Assembly (NCBI GenBank): GCA_964617955.1
Contig: CAZTXB010000011.1
Span: 50,665 to 114,664 of the forward strand
Direction of reading: 5' to 3'
DNA from: JABWCE01 sp964617955
GTDB taxonomy: Bacteria; Bacteroidota; Bacteroidia; NS11-12g; UBA9320
Length of the DNA: 64,000 nucleotides
Shown: piece after piece, positions 27,652 through 37,635 of the stretch
Numbering within the stretch: position 1 is the first letter of the stretch
Layout: every line of letters begins with the position of its first letter
Made by a program: the position numbers and the translations under genes
Notes under the pieces: model-generated
Database searches by the model: none
Seen by the model: the letters and a program-made list of their open reading frames with translations, nothing else
Told to the model about the DNA's origin: nothing

Positions 27652-29112
27652 ATGAAAATTCCACTAGTCAAAAAAGATTACCATTACCCCAAATTTAACA
27701 AGACAAAGATCATTGCAACCATAGGCCCTGCAACGTCGAGTTATGAGATGTTAAAAAAAATAATCACCTCCGGTGTGGATGTTTGTAGAATTAATTTTTC
27801 ACATGGGCAGTTAAGTACGCATCTCGAAGTAATTAATCATATTAAGGACATCAACTCAGAGCTTGGAACCAACATTTGTATTTTAGGCGACCTCCAAGGT
27901 CCGAAATTGCGAATAGGTGAGTTGGAAAATGGCTTTATCGAATTGAAGAGGGGTGAAAAGCTCAGATTGACAACCGAAAAATGTATCGGCAATAAGAAAC
28001 AGATTTACATAAATTATAAAAACTTAACTCAGGACGTGAAACCTGGTGAAAAAATTCTGCTGGACGATGGAAAAATAGAATTAAAATTTGTTGAGGTACT
28101 CGATCAGCAAAGCCTTTTAGCCCAGGTAGTGGTTGGTGGATTGTTGAATTCACGCAAGGGATTTAACCTGCCTAACTCTAATCTATCGGTTCCGGGATTA
28201 ACCGAAAAAGACCACGAAGATTTGCAATTTGCCCTCGAAAATGACATCGATTGGATAGGACTTTCATTTGTGAGGCATGCCAAAGACATTGTCAATTTGA
28301 GAAGAATCATTAATGAGCATAATCCAAGAACAAGAATAATTGCCAAGATTGAGAAGCCTCAGGCCATTCAAAACATAGATAGCATCATTAAGGAGTCCGA
28401 CGGGATTATGGTAGCCAGGGGCGATCTTGGGGTGGAGCTTCCCATGCAAAGGGTTCCCCTCATACAAAAACAAATCGTACAAAAATGTATACAAGCGGCA
28501 AAGCCGGTTATCATCGCCACACAAATGATGGAAAGCATGATAGAAAATGCCACGCCTACCCGTGCTGAGGTAAATGATGTAGCTAATGCAGTGTTGGACG
28601 GTGCCGATGCGGTTATGCTGAGCGCTGAAACCTCCATAGGCAAGTATCCACTTAGAACCATACAGGTGGTTGAGAAGATACTGTCTGAAGTGGAGCGCAA
28701 TGCCAATCCTTACATTAAGGGTATTCTCCCATCCGAAAGCAGCCCAACGTTCATTTCAGATCAGATTTGTTATACAGCAGCGCGTATGAGTGAAAATCTT
28801 GGGGCTAAAACCATTATAGGAATGACGCATTCAGGTTACACTGGAATACAAGTAAGCTCCTACCGACCAAAATGCGATATATTCATTTTCACCCATAATA
28901 AGCCGGTTTTAAGAACCCTCAATTTGGTCTGGGGCATCAGAGGATTCTATTACAAGGATGAAGAAAGCACAGATAAGACAATTAGCGACGCCCTTGAATT
29001 TTTAAAGGAAGGTGGTTATGTAAGCAAGGGCGATATTGTGATTAATTGCACCAGCATGCCTATTCATGAAAAGCAACGAACAAACACTTTGAAGGTGAGT
29101 ATTGTTAATTAA
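27652..29112 (+). CDS. pyk: Pyruvate kinase
   Basis: 486 residues. It converts phosphoenolpyruvate and ADP to pyruvate and ATP, the last step of glycolysis. The N-terminal KIIATIGPATSSYEML, the active-site block IIAKIEKPQAIQNID, the catalytic MVARGDLGVELP and KPVIIATQMMESMIENATPTRAE are all intact. The C-terminal allosteric domain is present. The following DUF2480 gene starts 7 bases after the stop. Confidence 0.98.
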   Translation: MKIPLVKKDYHYPKFNKTKIIATIGPATSSYEMLKKIITSGVDVCRINFSHGQLSTHLEVINHIKDINSELGTNICILGDLQGPKLRIGELENGFIELKRGEKLRLTTEKCIGNKKQIYINYKNLTQDVKPGEKILLDDGKIELKFVEVLDQQSLLAQVVVGGLLNSRKGFNLPNSNLSVPGLTEKDHEDLQFALENDIDWIGLSFVRHAKDIVNLRRIINEHNPRTRIIAKIEKPQAIQNIDSIIKESDGIMVARGDLGVELPMQRVPLIQKQIVQKCIQAAKPVIIATQMMESMIENATPTRAEVNDVANAVLDGADAVMLSAETSIGKYPLRTIQVVEKILSEVERNANPYIKGILPSESSPTFISDQICYTAARMSENLGAKTIIGMTHSGYTGIQVSSYRPKCDIFIFTHNKPVLRTLNLVWGIRGFYYKDEESTDKTISDALEFLKEGGYVSKGDIVINCTSMPIHEKQRTNTLKVSIVN

Positions 29113-29118
29113 ATAAAT

Positions 29119-29622
29119 ATGGAAACCATTATAAACAAAGTAGCGCAAAGTGGTTTGGTAACTTTTAATCTGGAGGATTATTACGATAAAGGAGAGAGGC
29201 TGGCCCTTGATATAAAAGATGTGTTGTTTATGGGCCTGATATTAAAAGAAAAGGATTTCAGGGACTTTATCAAGCAAAACGATTGGGAAAAATACCGCGA
29301 TAAGAATGTGGCGATCATGTGTTCAGCAGATGCCATCATTCCGACCTGGGCCTATATGCTGATAGCTGCAAAACTTACCGGAGTAGCCAATTACTTTATT
29401 TTCGGCACCCTTGCAGAACTTGAGAATTCATTATTTGAGAAGGCGTTAAATAAAATAAATGTAGAAGAATTCAGGGATAAGAAGCTGGTCATAAAAGGTT
29501 GCAGCCACTTGCCCGTCCCAAATTATGCCTATGTGGAGATAAGCCGTATTCTGTTGCCTGTGGTAAGCAGTTTAATGTACGGCGAGCCCTGCAGTACCGT
29601 TCCGGTTTACAAAAGAAAATAA
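29119..29622 (+). CDS. DUF2480 family protein
   Basis: 167 residues, cytoplasmic, no signal peptide. Recognised by the N-terminal INKVAQSGLVTFNLEDYY, the central AIIPTWAYMLIAAKL and the C-terminal MYGEPCSTVPVYKRK. The family is confined mainly to Bacteroidota and has no assigned function. It is 7 bases after pyk and so probably co-transcribed. Confidence 0.85.
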   Translation: METIINKVAQSGLVTFNLEDYYDKGERLALDIKDVLFMGLILKEKDFRDFIKQNDWEKYRDKNVAIMCSADAIIPTWAYMLIAAKLTGVANYFIFGTLAELENSLFEKALNKINVEEFRDKKLVIKGCSHLPVPNYAYVEISRILLPVVSSLMYGEPCSTVPVYKRK

Positions 29623-29643
29623 ATTCGAATCACTTTAAAGGCC

Positions 29644-31137
29644 TTATTTTTCAGGATTTCCCAACTTGCTATGTTTTCTGCTGTAGCCAAAGTAGATTAC
29701 AAAACCAATGGCAAGCCAAACAAGTAACCTAAGCCAGGTATCCAATGGCAAAAAGGCCATCATAAAGAAGCAAGTTCCGATACCAAGCAATGGTATTAAG
29801 GGCACCCAAGGTGTTTTAAACCCTCTAGGCGCATTGGGCTGCGTTTTTCGCAACACCAGCACTCCCAAACAAACCAATATAAAAGCAAACAAGGTTCCTA
29901 TGCTGGTCATTTCTCCTACCACCCTTGCCGGAACAAAAGCAGCAAACACGCTTACGAAAAGCATAAATAATAAATTGGATTTAGCAGGTGTGCTAAATCT
30001 TTTGTGAACACTGGAAAAAACCTTAGGAAGTAACCCATCTTTACTCATGCTGAAAAATACCCTGGACTGCCCCATAAGCATAACTAAAATTACAGAAGAG
30101 TATCCTGCTAAAATGGCCAGAATGATGGCTTTGTTTAACCATGGATAAGCCGGAGTTATAACCCCTTCGGCGCTCACCGGCCCCATGTGGTCAATGGCCA
30201 CGGCTACAGGAGCTATTCCATCCTGTCCAACAAATTGGGTGTAATTGGCCACACCGGTCATGACGTGGGCAAAAAGTAAATAGAGGACTGTGCAAATAGC
30301 CAGAGAAACCAAAATGCCAATGGGCATGTCGCGTTTGGGATTTTTTGCTTCCTGAGCTGCGGTACTCACGGCGTCAAACCCTATATAAGCGAAAAATACT
30401 ATCGCAGCAGCCCGTATGATCCCACTAAAACCAAATTCACCAAAATTGCCCTTATTTTCAGGGATGTAAGGAACCAAGTTTTCTGAATCTATATAACTCC
30501 ATCCCAATAAAATAAACACAAGCACAACAGAAATTTTAAGTGCAACGATGAGGTTATTAAATCTCGCCGATTCCCTTGTTCCTTTAACCAGGAGCAACGA
30601 CATAAGCACCACAATAAAAACTGCAGGTAAGTTCACCATACCATGCACGATAGATCCATCGGCGAGAGTCACGCTGTCATAGGGCGACATGGTAAGCTGC
30701 GGCGCAAGATGCAAATCATAATAACTTAGAAATTTAACCAGATATCGGCTCCAGCTAATGGAAACAGTGGCTGCGCCCACGGCATATTCCAATACGAGAT
30801 CCCACCCTATAATCCATGCGATGAATTCGCCCATGGTGGCGTAACTGTATGTATAGGCACTTCCTGCAACAGGAATCATGCTGGCAAATTCGGCGTAACA
30901 CAAGCCTGCAAAAGCACAACCTAGAGCAGCCACCAAAAACGAAATCGTAATGGCAGGTCCGGCGTTATTGGCAGCGGCCCCTCCTGTGATGGAAAACAAT
31001 CCTGCACCAATAATCGCACCAATACCTAAAGCTACTAAACTTGAAGGGCCTAAGGTTCTCTTCAGGTGTCCTTCTCCTTCTTCTTTCGCTTCTGCTATGA
31101 GATGCTCAATATTTTTCTTAACAAATAAATTTTTCAT
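29644..31137 (-). CDS. APC-family amino acid permease (cationic amino acid transporter-like)
   Basis: 497 residues from the Met at 31137 (MKNLFVKKNIEHLIAEAKEE); the open frame extends 18 codons further, but these do not resemble the family. Twelve or so membrane helices. The first helix carries the APC signature LVALGIGAIIGAGLFSITGG, and helix 6 carries FFAYIGFDAVSTAAQEAKNP. It resembles YfnA/CAT-type uptake systems. The substrate cannot be decided from sequence alone. Confidence 0.88.
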   Translation of the reverse strand: MKNLFVKKNIEHLIAEAKEEGEGHLKRTLGPSSLVALGIGAIIGAGLFSITGGAAANNAGPAITISFLVAALGCAFAGLCYAEFASMIPVAGSAYTYSYATMGEFIAWIIGWDLVLEYAVGAATVSISWSRYLVKFLSYYDLHLAPQLTMSPYDSVTLADGSIVHGMVNLPAVFIVVLMSLLLVKGTRESARFNNLIVALKISVVLVFILLGWSYIDSENLVPYIPENKGNFGEFGFSGIIRAAAIVFFAYIGFDAVSTAAQEAKNPKRDMPIGILVSLAICTVLYLLFAHVMTGVANYTQFVGQDGIAPVAVAIDHMGPVSAEGVITPAYPWLNKAIILAILAGYSSVILVMLMGQSRVFFSMSKDGLLPKVFSSVHKRFSTPAKSNLLFMLFVSVFAAFVPARVVGEMTSIGTLFAFILVCLGVLVLRKTQPNAPRGFKTPWVPLIPLLGIGTCFFMMAFLPLDTWLRLLVWLAIGFVIYFGYSRKHSKLGNPEK

Positions 31138-31223
31138 AAAATGATTGGCCAAACATACATGAAATTTGCCGAAATCAAAAAATAAGGTCATAAAAGTTAT
31201 GAGGTCTATTTATATATTTCAGT

Positions 31224-31231
31224 TATGTTTG
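31224..31231 (+). promoter_or_regulatory. -7 promoter box of the DoxX-like gene
   Basis: TATGTTTG matches TAnnTTTG, 10 bases before the start codon at 31242. Confidence 0.4.
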
Positions 31232-31241
31232 AAATAAAATT

Positions 31242-31625
31242 ATGAAAATTAAGCTCTTTCTTATAGGAAAAATCGTTTGTGCTATCATCTTACTGCAAAC
31301 CCTGTTTTTTAAATTTAGCGGATCGGCTGAATCAGTCTACATATTTAGTGCCCTTGGGATGGAACCTTGGGGAAGAATAGGATCGGGAGTTGTTGAATTA
31401 CTGGCTGGCCTATTATTACTCATTCCAAAATACGATTGGCTTGGCGGGCTCTTAGCCCTCGGTACCATCAGTGGGGCTATCTTTTTCCATTTAACCAAAT
31501 TGGGTATCGATGTTCAAGGCGATGGGGGTTATTTATTTGTATTGGCTTTGGTGGTATTTGGCTTAAGTTTATGGGTTGTATTTGAGAGAAGGTCTAGAAT
31601 ACCCTTGCTGAACAAGCTGTTTTAA
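31242..31625 (+). CDS. DoxX-like small membrane protein
   Basis: 127 residues, four membrane helices. The pattern LLQTLFFKFSGSAES followed by GMEPWGRIGSGVVELLAGLL is typical of DoxX/SURF4-like proteins, whose physiological role is mostly undefined. It is a single gene with its own promoter box. The 250 bases downstream contain only the bidirectional terminator at 31834-31860. Confidence 0.75.
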   Translation: MKIKLFLIGKIVCAIILLQTLFFKFSGSAESVYIFSALGMEPWGRIGSGVVELLAGLLLLIPKYDWLGGLLALGTISGAIFFHLTKLGIDVQGDGGYLFVLALVVFGLSLWVVFERRSRIPLLNKLF

Positions 31626-31833
31626 CAAGAAGGAATTTAAACCCATAAAGAGCCTTTGATATTGGATCCCATAATGGAGTGACTTGCATTTATTAGAGTG
31701 CACTAACTAATAGGAAGGGCTTATACCCATTTACATCCAACGCATCGATGACCTAAGGTTAAAAAGTTTCCGGGAATTTCAATTAAGCATGATCAAAAGT
31801 ACTTTGGTTATGCTTTAAAAAATTTCTACCAAA

Positions 31834-31860
31834 AAAAAGGCCGCAATATGCGGCCTTTTT
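31834..31860. terminator. Bidirectional terminator between the DoxX-like gene and gldN
   Basis: Stem GGCCGCA / TGCGGCC (31839-31845 and 31849-31855) with a 3-base loop, flanked by A-run and T-run so it can work on both strands. It ends the gldKLMN transcript leftward, 20 bases after the gldN stop. Confidence 0.85.
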
Positions 31861-31879
31861 AAATTAATATTTTCAAATT

Positions 31880-32698
31880 TTAGTACTGCCAAACATCGTG
31901 TTCGAAGATGAACAAATCATTTTTGATTCGGTCACTTTCAAGTTGTGCGGCAATTCCGTCGTCCTTAAACTCATCCATTAAGTTAATGTCCAAATCGTAA
32001 ACGTTTGACTCCTTCACGATATAGCTTGAAAACATGCGCAAGGTAAAGAAATCATCATACGACATTCTGGCGGCATCGTTCATGGTATTGAACAATTCTA
32101 CATTCACAATAATGGGTCTTAACTCATCCATTTTAACCCAATAGATGGGTTGCTCTCCCAATTCAACACCTGCAAATATTGGCTTGTAAAGTGGGGCTAT
32201 GGCGATAATTTTGGCCTTAAAGTCCGAGTAGTTGTAATCAAAAATCCAATCCTCCATAATTCTATACTTTTTGATAGAAGCGGGGTCAAAAGGAATGGTT
32301 ACCGTCGAGTCGATTGGGTTGTCCGGATCAAGAGGGTTTTCAACCTGAGTAACAAAATCACGCGTTCCTCTTTTCAAAATTTCTTCAGGAGTAAAAATAG
32401 AAGATAAGGAGTCGTTTCTGTAAGGCTTCAATAATCCTCTCATCACATTGTCGTGAATCACTCTGTAAAAAGGACTTCTGGGCCAATCCATCACCTTGTT
32501 CATCTTTTCACGAACATCGATTACCCTATCGATACGTTTGGAATGCTTAACATTGGCCTCCCTTATGTAGCGATGTGGTACAACTTTGCGCTCTACCACT
32601 GCTGTTTTAGGAAAAGTCCAATCTTCATATTGTGCCATAGCACTTCCGAAAGTGCAAGTCACTGTGAATGCAAGGATGATTTGACGGATGTTTTTCAT
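31880..32698 (-). CDS. gldN: Gliding motility/T9SS protein GldN (PorN)
   Basis: 272 residues with a signal peptide (IILAFTVTCTFGSAMAQ). GldN is a periplasmic partner of the GldK lipoprotein ring of the type IX secretion system. The GldN body is recognised by VIDVREKMNKVMDWPRSPFY, ILKRGTRDFVTQVENPLD and GEQPIYWVKMDELRP. Last gene of the minus-strand gldK-L-M-N order, with only 5 bases between it and gldM and a terminator just beyond. Confidence 0.94.
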   Translation of the reverse strand: MKNIRQIILAFTVTCTFGSAMAQYEDWTFPKTAVVERKVVPHRYIREANVKHSKRIDRVIDVREKMNKVMDWPRSPFYRVIHDNVMRGLLKPYRNDSLSSIFTPEEILKRGTRDFVTQVENPLDPDNPIDSTVTIPFDPASIKKYRIMEDWIFDYNYSDFKAKIIAIAPLYKPIFAGVELGEQPIYWVKMDELRPIIVNVELFNTMNDAARMSYDDFFTLRMFSSYIVKESNVYDLDINLMDEFKDDGIAAQLESDRIKNDLFIFEHDVWQY

Positions 32699-32703
32699 TT
32701 TCT

Positions 32704-34278
32704 TTATAATATGGTTATAGCTATTGGGGCGAGACGCTTCTTGATTCCACCGGGACCTATGGCCTCAATTTCATCTACTAAAACTTTATCTCCACGTTTT
32801 GCTTTGGTTATAAACATTTTTAATTGTTGGGTGATTGCTGCACCGGCACCAGAAACGGCTTCAGCATTTCCACGCTTAGGTACATAAAGTGCTGCGTATT
32901 TGGTAACGGTAAAATTAACCCCTTCGAACACAAAGTTAGGCAACACGGCACGAATGGTATTTTGTGCCAAAAGCGCTGCAGCAGGTGCTGATCCACTTTC
33001 CAGTGTTCCAAACATAGATTCAGGCTTTGGAACTGATTTTACTCTATACTCATTCGAACCCATAGGTCGGGTAGAACCGTCTTTTACTTTTACTGATACA
33101 GAAATGGTTGCCTTTCCGGCCGTTGTAACCTTTGCAATATACCCCTTTCCGGATCTTGTTAAACTACCTCCAGACATGCTGGCAATAATATCGTTTGGTG
33201 AATAACCGGCAACAGATATTGAGATGGGGTTATCCAAACCGATATACAATACATTCATCGCATCGGCTGAAATGGTCGCTCCACCTTGAAAAGCCTGATA
33301 TTCAGCTTTAAATTCATAAGGTTTAATACCATTGGGTCCTTTCACCTGAATCACACCTCCCCAGGTAAAATTACCCTGGTTAGATGGTCTTGCAGTGTAA
33401 ATTCCGGCTCCATTTTCCATTGGAAGAGGTCTTCCTCCAACGATTACCGGGTTATCGGAAGTTGAGTTAGACGCTACAAGCAATACTTCAGCTTTGTATT
33501 CTGACCCCACCATTACCGCAGTTGAATTGGCAATTACCTTTGCTTCCAAACGGTCGAATGTGGTTTTATCCGCATCCACACTTTTTGCGAGCAATTCCAC
33601 AATATCAGCTTCTGCATTTCGGCAGTCATTCTGAATTTTTGTGAGCATGGTAATTACCCCTGCGAGAGGCGAATGTTCAAAGTACATCTCTGCCCAACCT
33701 GGATAATTTGTTTTGTCATAGTCTGTTTTAAGATTAATTACGGACTTAATTTTCTTTAAGTCGGCATCTTTCACTACAACAGCACCACTCGTCTTAAGGA
33801 AGCTAAGAAGTTTCTCCCTGGTGTCGTTTACTTTCTTGGTCAATTCCTTGGCTTTTGCATCATCCGGATTCTTAAATAAATAGTTGGCGTGCAATTCAAT
33901 ATTATCAGCTTCAGAAAGTTCTGTTTGACCAGCTAATTCTCCCGCTTTTGGTTCTTTACGACCATCAGTGCGTGCGATTAACGCCGCTTTTAGTTCTTCG
34001 ATATACTTAACAAATTCTGTAGAAGTCTTTTGAACATCCAAAGCTCTGTCAAGGTAAGGTTTTACCTCATCAGGCCTTGTTTTAGCCTGATCTTGTAAAG
34101 TAGCAATAAGGCCTTTATTCTTTTTCTCAACATTGTCATTGGCCTTATTAAAACTCACTTCCATTAAGTGGAATGCCTTTAAAATTTCCTTCGACACGTT
34201 CAAAGCAAGTAGAGCGGTTAACACGAGGTACATCATGTTAATCATCTTCTGCCTTGCCGATAGTTTTCCACCTGCCAT
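32704..34278 (-). CDS. gldM: Gliding motility/T9SS motor protein GldM (PorM)
   Basis: 524 residues. A single N-terminal membrane helix (KMINMMYLVLTALLALNVSK) anchors a long periplasmic part made of successive beta domains. It starts MAGGKLSARQKMINMMY, the family hallmark. With GldL it forms the proton-driven motor that powers T9SS export and gliding. Length is normal. It lies 45 bases after gldL. Confidence 0.96.
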   Translation of the reverse strand: MAGGKLSARQKMINMMYLVLTALLALNVSKEILKAFHLMEVSFNKANDNVEKKNKGLIATLQDQAKTRPDEVKPYLDRALDVQKTSTEFVKYIEELKAALIARTDGRKEPKAGELAGQTELSEADNIELHANYLFKNPDDAKAKELTKKVNDTREKLLSFLKTSGAVVVKDADLKKIKSVINLKTDYDKTNYPGWAEMYFEHSPLAGVITMLTKIQNDCRNAEADIVELLAKSVDADKTTFDRLEAKVIANSTAVMVGSEYKAEVLLVASNSTSDNPVIVGGRPLPMENGAGIYTARPSNQGNFTWGGVIQVKGPNGIKPYEFKAEYQAFQGGATISADAMNVLYIGLDNPISISVAGYSPNDIIASMSGGSLTRSGKGYIAKVTTAGKATISVSVKVKDGSTRPMGSNEYRVKSVPKPESMFGTLESGSAPAAALLAQNTIRAVLPNFVFEGVNFTVTKYAALYVPKRGNAEAVSGAGAAITQQLKMFITKAKRGDKVLVDEIEAIGPGGIKKRLAPIAITIL

Positions 34279-34323
34279 ATTATATGTTTTTAATTGTTAT
34301 AAAGTGTAAATTATAAAAAATTA

Positions 34324-34956
34324 TTAGGGGCGCATAGCGGTCAACATTCCGCCATAAACCTTATTCAATGCTGTCAAGTTTCCTTGCAAGTCGCTAAAAG
34401 TTTCTCCAACTCCTGTCATTTGACCAGAAACTGATTTTAAATTCTCTGTAGAGTCAGCCAATGAATTTAAAGCTTCAACCGCACGTGAATAAGTTGTGCT
34501 CATGGAGTTCATACTGTTTGATGCTTTTTGTACATTTTCGGCATACTCCTGTGTTGCCAAAGTAGCATTGGATAAATCGGCCATATTGCTTACGTTAGAG
34601 CTCAAAGATTTCAGTCCAACACCTAAGCTTTCTACCAATTCCGGACCAATTTTAGCCTCGGCAAGCATTTTATCTAATTGCTGTGCAACTGGATCGGCTT
34701 TTTTCTTCGGACCGGTATCCATACCAGCCAATTCTGGATATACCAAAGTCCAATCAAGTTCTTGATGAATTGGCTCGAAGGCAGAGATGAAGAAAATAAT
34801 GGCCTCTGTAGTCATACCGGCTATTAGGAACTGATCGGCCAATGGCCAGTGCATAATTTTAAATAACGCACCAATGATTACAATAGAAGCTCCAATACCA
34901 TATGACATTGCCATTAACTTCTTAAATCCTTTACTTTCAAATACACTTTTGCTCAT
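34324..34956 (-). CDS. gldL: Gliding motility/T9SS motor protein GldL (PorL)
   Basis: 210 residues. Two membrane helices in the first 60 residues (YGIGASIVIIGALFKIMHWP and LIAGMTTEAIIFFISAFEP, carrying the family's membrane glutamate) are followed by a cytoplasmic coiled-coil tail. It forms the stator-like ring around GldM. Adjacent to gldM and gldK in the canonical order. Confidence 0.95.
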   Translation of the reverse strand: MSKSVFESKGFKKLMAMSYGIGASIVIIGALFKIMHWPLADQFLIAGMTTEAIIFFISAFEPIHQELDWTLVYPELAGMDTGPKKKADPVAQQLDKMLAEAKIGPELVESLGVGLKSLSSNVSNMADLSNATLATQEYAENVQKASNSMNSMSTTYSRAVEALNSLADSTENLKSVSGQMTGVGETFSDLQGNLTALNKVYGGMLTAMRP

Positions 34957-35026
34957 GTTTGTAATGTTTAATTTATGTTTGTTTGTTTATATATTTACTT
35001 ATTTAATGATAACCCGGTTAAAGGTA

Positions 35027-36289
35027 TTATCTCTTATCCAATGCTGAACGACCAATATAGGTTTGCACACATCTAAATCCAACATAGGATTTACAAGTAT
35101 CCTGATATTCATAGCTTCTGCTTCCGTTTTGAATAAAATAGGCTATGTCTTTCCAAGAACCTCCACGTATAACCTTTCTCTTCATCGAGATAGACTCATC
35201 TTCCCTTGCATCATATTGATAATCGGGGTTAAGATCGTGAGCTACCTGATGAGTAGACTCGGCATAGGCGTTGATAGTCCATTCTGCCACATTTCCGGCC
35301 ATGTTGTATAGTCCGTAATCGTTTGGAAAGTAGGCATCCGCTCTTACAGGATACATTCCGCCATCCCCCATATAATCACCGCGGTTTGGCTTAAAGTTAG
35401 CAAGGAAACACCCTTTGCTGTTTCTTGTATAAGGACCTCCCCATGGGTACATGTTATTATCACGGCCACCTCGGGCAGCATATTCCCACTCAAACTCGGT
35501 AGGCAATCTGAATTCTTCTGTTATAGGTTGTCCTACATCTTCCCAGTAGCGATTTAACCATTCAGTTCTCCATTTGCAGAAAGCTTTGGCCTGTTTCCAG
35601 TTTACGCCAACCACAGGATAATCGTCATACTTTGGATGCCAAAAATACTGGCGTGTCATTGGCTCGTTATAGCTAAATGCAAAGTCGCGAATCCAACAAA
35701 GCGTGTCGGGATAAATCGGAACAGTTGCCGTTTTAACAAATCTGGCACGGTGATCCTGTCCCGGAACTTTTTGAGTGGCCGCAGCCTCTCTGTAATCTAT
35801 CCACTGATAGGTAAAAATGAGTTTATCGGTGTCATACTGTTTTTTATGACGAAATCTTTGACCCGGGGTATAGTACAATTGATCAAGATCTTCGTTGTTC
35901 TTATAATCCACCCTTGGTCTGTAATCCAATATAGTGTAGTTGTCGCCCGCATTGTCTACTTCTATAACCTGCTCACCAATGGTTCTGGCAAGCGAATCTA
36001 TCACATAATAAACGAATTGGCGGTATTCGTTGTTGGTGATTTCGGTTTCATCAACCCACATGGCATGAATCGACACCTGCTTGTTTGGCGCGATATATGA
36101 ACGGAAAATATCCTGATCGCTCTGGCCGGTGTGAAAAGTACCTGTTGGCACATAAATGGTACCATAAGGCTGTGGGTGAAACCATGGTTTGCGGCCCGGT
36201 ACACCGGTGAGCTCTCCACGATCCTGCCCCATGCAACTGAATAGGGTTGTAATCACTACGACTGCGAATATCCTTATCACTCTGTTCAT
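35027..36289 (-). CDS. gldK: Gliding motility/T9SS lipoprotein GldK (PorK)
   Basis: 420 residues. A lipoprotein signal ends at C19 (VVITTLFSC). The mature protein has the formylglycine-generating-enzyme (FGE-sulfatase) fold: VPTGTFHTGQSDQD, EFRLPTEFEWEYAARGG, YPWGGPYTRNSKGC, MAGNVAEWT and KVIRGGSW. GldK forms the periplasmic ring of T9SS with GldN at the outer membrane. First gene of the gldKLMN cluster; porP is 132 bases further upstream on the same strand. Confidence 0.95.
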   Translation of the reverse strand: MNRVIRIFAVVVITTLFSCMGQDRGELTGVPGRKPWFHPQPYGTIYVPTGTFHTGQSDQDIFRSYIAPNKQVSIHAMWVDETEITNNEYRQFVYYVIDSLARTIGEQVIEVDNAGDNYTILDYRPRVDYKNNEDLDQLYYTPGQRFRHKKQYDTDKLIFTYQWIDYREAAATQKVPGQDHRARFVKTATVPIYPDTLCWIRDFAFSYNEPMTRQYFWHPKYDDYPVVGVNWKQAKAFCKWRTEWLNRYWEDVGQPITEEFRLPTEFEWEYAARGGRDNNMYPWGGPYTRNSKGCFLANFKPNRGDYMGDGGMYPVRADAYFPNDYGLYNMAGNVAEWTINAYAESTHQVAHDLNPDYQYDAREDESISMKRKVIRGGSWKDIAYFIQNGSRSYEYQDTCKSYVGFRCVQTYIGRSALDKR

Positions 36290-36421
36290 TTCGTTTGTAT
36301 GGTTAAATTTTTTGAATCTGCAATAATAATTAATTTGAATTTAAAAACAAGTTTATTTGTTTAACTCTCCTGATAAACGGATGGCCATTTGTTATTATTG
36401 TGTAAATTTTTTAAAAAAAAA

Positions 36422-37498
36422 TTAATATGCTCCTCTTCCTAAAAATCTTGGGCTTAGCTTAAATCCTCTTGGAGGAGGTGGTGGAAAAGAAATTGGAATA
36501 CAGTACTTCACAAAAATTTCATGTGTACCATCACTCACTTTTCTCACCCTGCTTAAAGTAACGTCGTAAGAGTATCCAACCTGTAATTGTCCGCGCTGGT
36601 ATCCCAGGAGTACAGAAATGGCATCCGCTGCAGTTCTGTATCCCAATCCCATTCTAAAGGTATTGGCAAATAAAGAAGTCATATTTAAGTCGAGCTGAAA
36701 TTTAGGGTTGTATTTAACCAAAACGGCGGGTTCCAAAACCCAGTTAGGGTTGGCTAAATGCCAATCGGCTCCGGAGGTAAGATAGAGGTACCGTACAAAA
36801 TTCATGTCCACAGCACCCTGGGTATTATTGGCCATAGTAACACTAAAATCGTATTTGGCCGCATTTAAATGGTTATAAGATGCCCCAACATAGAAATCCT
36901 GCAAAACGTTTAAAAATTTAGCTTGCTGATAATACACTCCGACTCCCACATCTAAATTGGATTCAGAGCCTCCTGAAACCGGAATTTTAGGATCATTGGG
37001 ATCTATATATTTAAATTTAGGAGTTGAATAACCGAAAGAGGTTGAACCCACTTCTACACCAAAGGAAATGAAGGCGAATGGCCCTTGTATTGGCCGGCGA
37101 TAGTTTATGGCGCCTTTCACCGTTGTGGTTTTCATAAATCCGACCTTATCATCGAGCAAGGTTAAGCCCACTCCAATTTTTTGATTGGTTTTACCTATTT
37201 TAAACAAGGTGTTCAAATTTAAGTTATGGGTTTCAGGGGCTACATTCTTTATAACTTCAGCCTTCGGGTCAACATCGGTACCGGTAACAAAGGTCTGGTC
37301 ATCGTATCTTCTCCACTGTAAGTGAGAAAGCCCGTTAATACAGATAAAATCTTCCTTCACTCCGGCTGCAGCAGGATTATAGGCTTGTTTGTTAAATCGG
37401 AAATGGGTATAGTAAGGGTCGTGCTGAGCCTTTGAAACAATGGCTGTTAGTAAGAATCCTCCTATGATGAGTGTTTTAAAAAAGTAGTTTTTCGCCAT
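36422..37498 (-). CDS. PorP/SprF-family outer membrane protein
   Basis: 358 residues with a signal peptide (TLIIGGFLLTAIVSKAQ). The start of the mature protein (HDPYYTHFRFNKQAYNPAAAG) is the PorP/SprF hallmark, followed by a predicted beta-barrel. Members help secrete or anchor specific T9SS substrates, especially type B ones such as the giant protein at 20-24.7 kb. It precedes gldKLMN on the same strand. Which family member it is cannot be resolved. Confidence 0.92.
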   Translation of the reverse strand: MAKNYFFKTLIIGGFLLTAIVSKAQHDPYYTHFRFNKQAYNPAAAGVKEDFICINGLSHLQWRRYDDQTFVTGTDVDPKAEVIKNVAPETHNLNLNTLFKIGKTNQKIGVGLTLLDDKVGFMKTTTVKGAINYRRPIQGPFAFISFGVEVGSTSFGYSTPKFKYIDPNDPKIPVSGGSESNLDVGVGVYYQQAKFLNVLQDFYVGASYNHLNAAKYDFSVTMANNTQGAVDMNFVRYLYLTSGADWHLANPNWVLEPAVLVKYNPKFQLDLNMTSLFANTFRMGLGYRTAADAISVLLGYQRGQLQVGYSYDVTLSRVRKVSDGTHEIFVKYCIPISFPPPPPRGFKLSPRFLGRGAY

Positions 37499-37635
37499 AA
37501 TGCGTACAGTCTACAAATGTGATAATTCTGGCAATACAATGCAAATTTTTTATTGAGCATTTTACTACCAAACGGCGATTCGAAATATTTATTTCATTTA
37601 ATATATTAATAATCACAATATTATATAAAAAAGTA

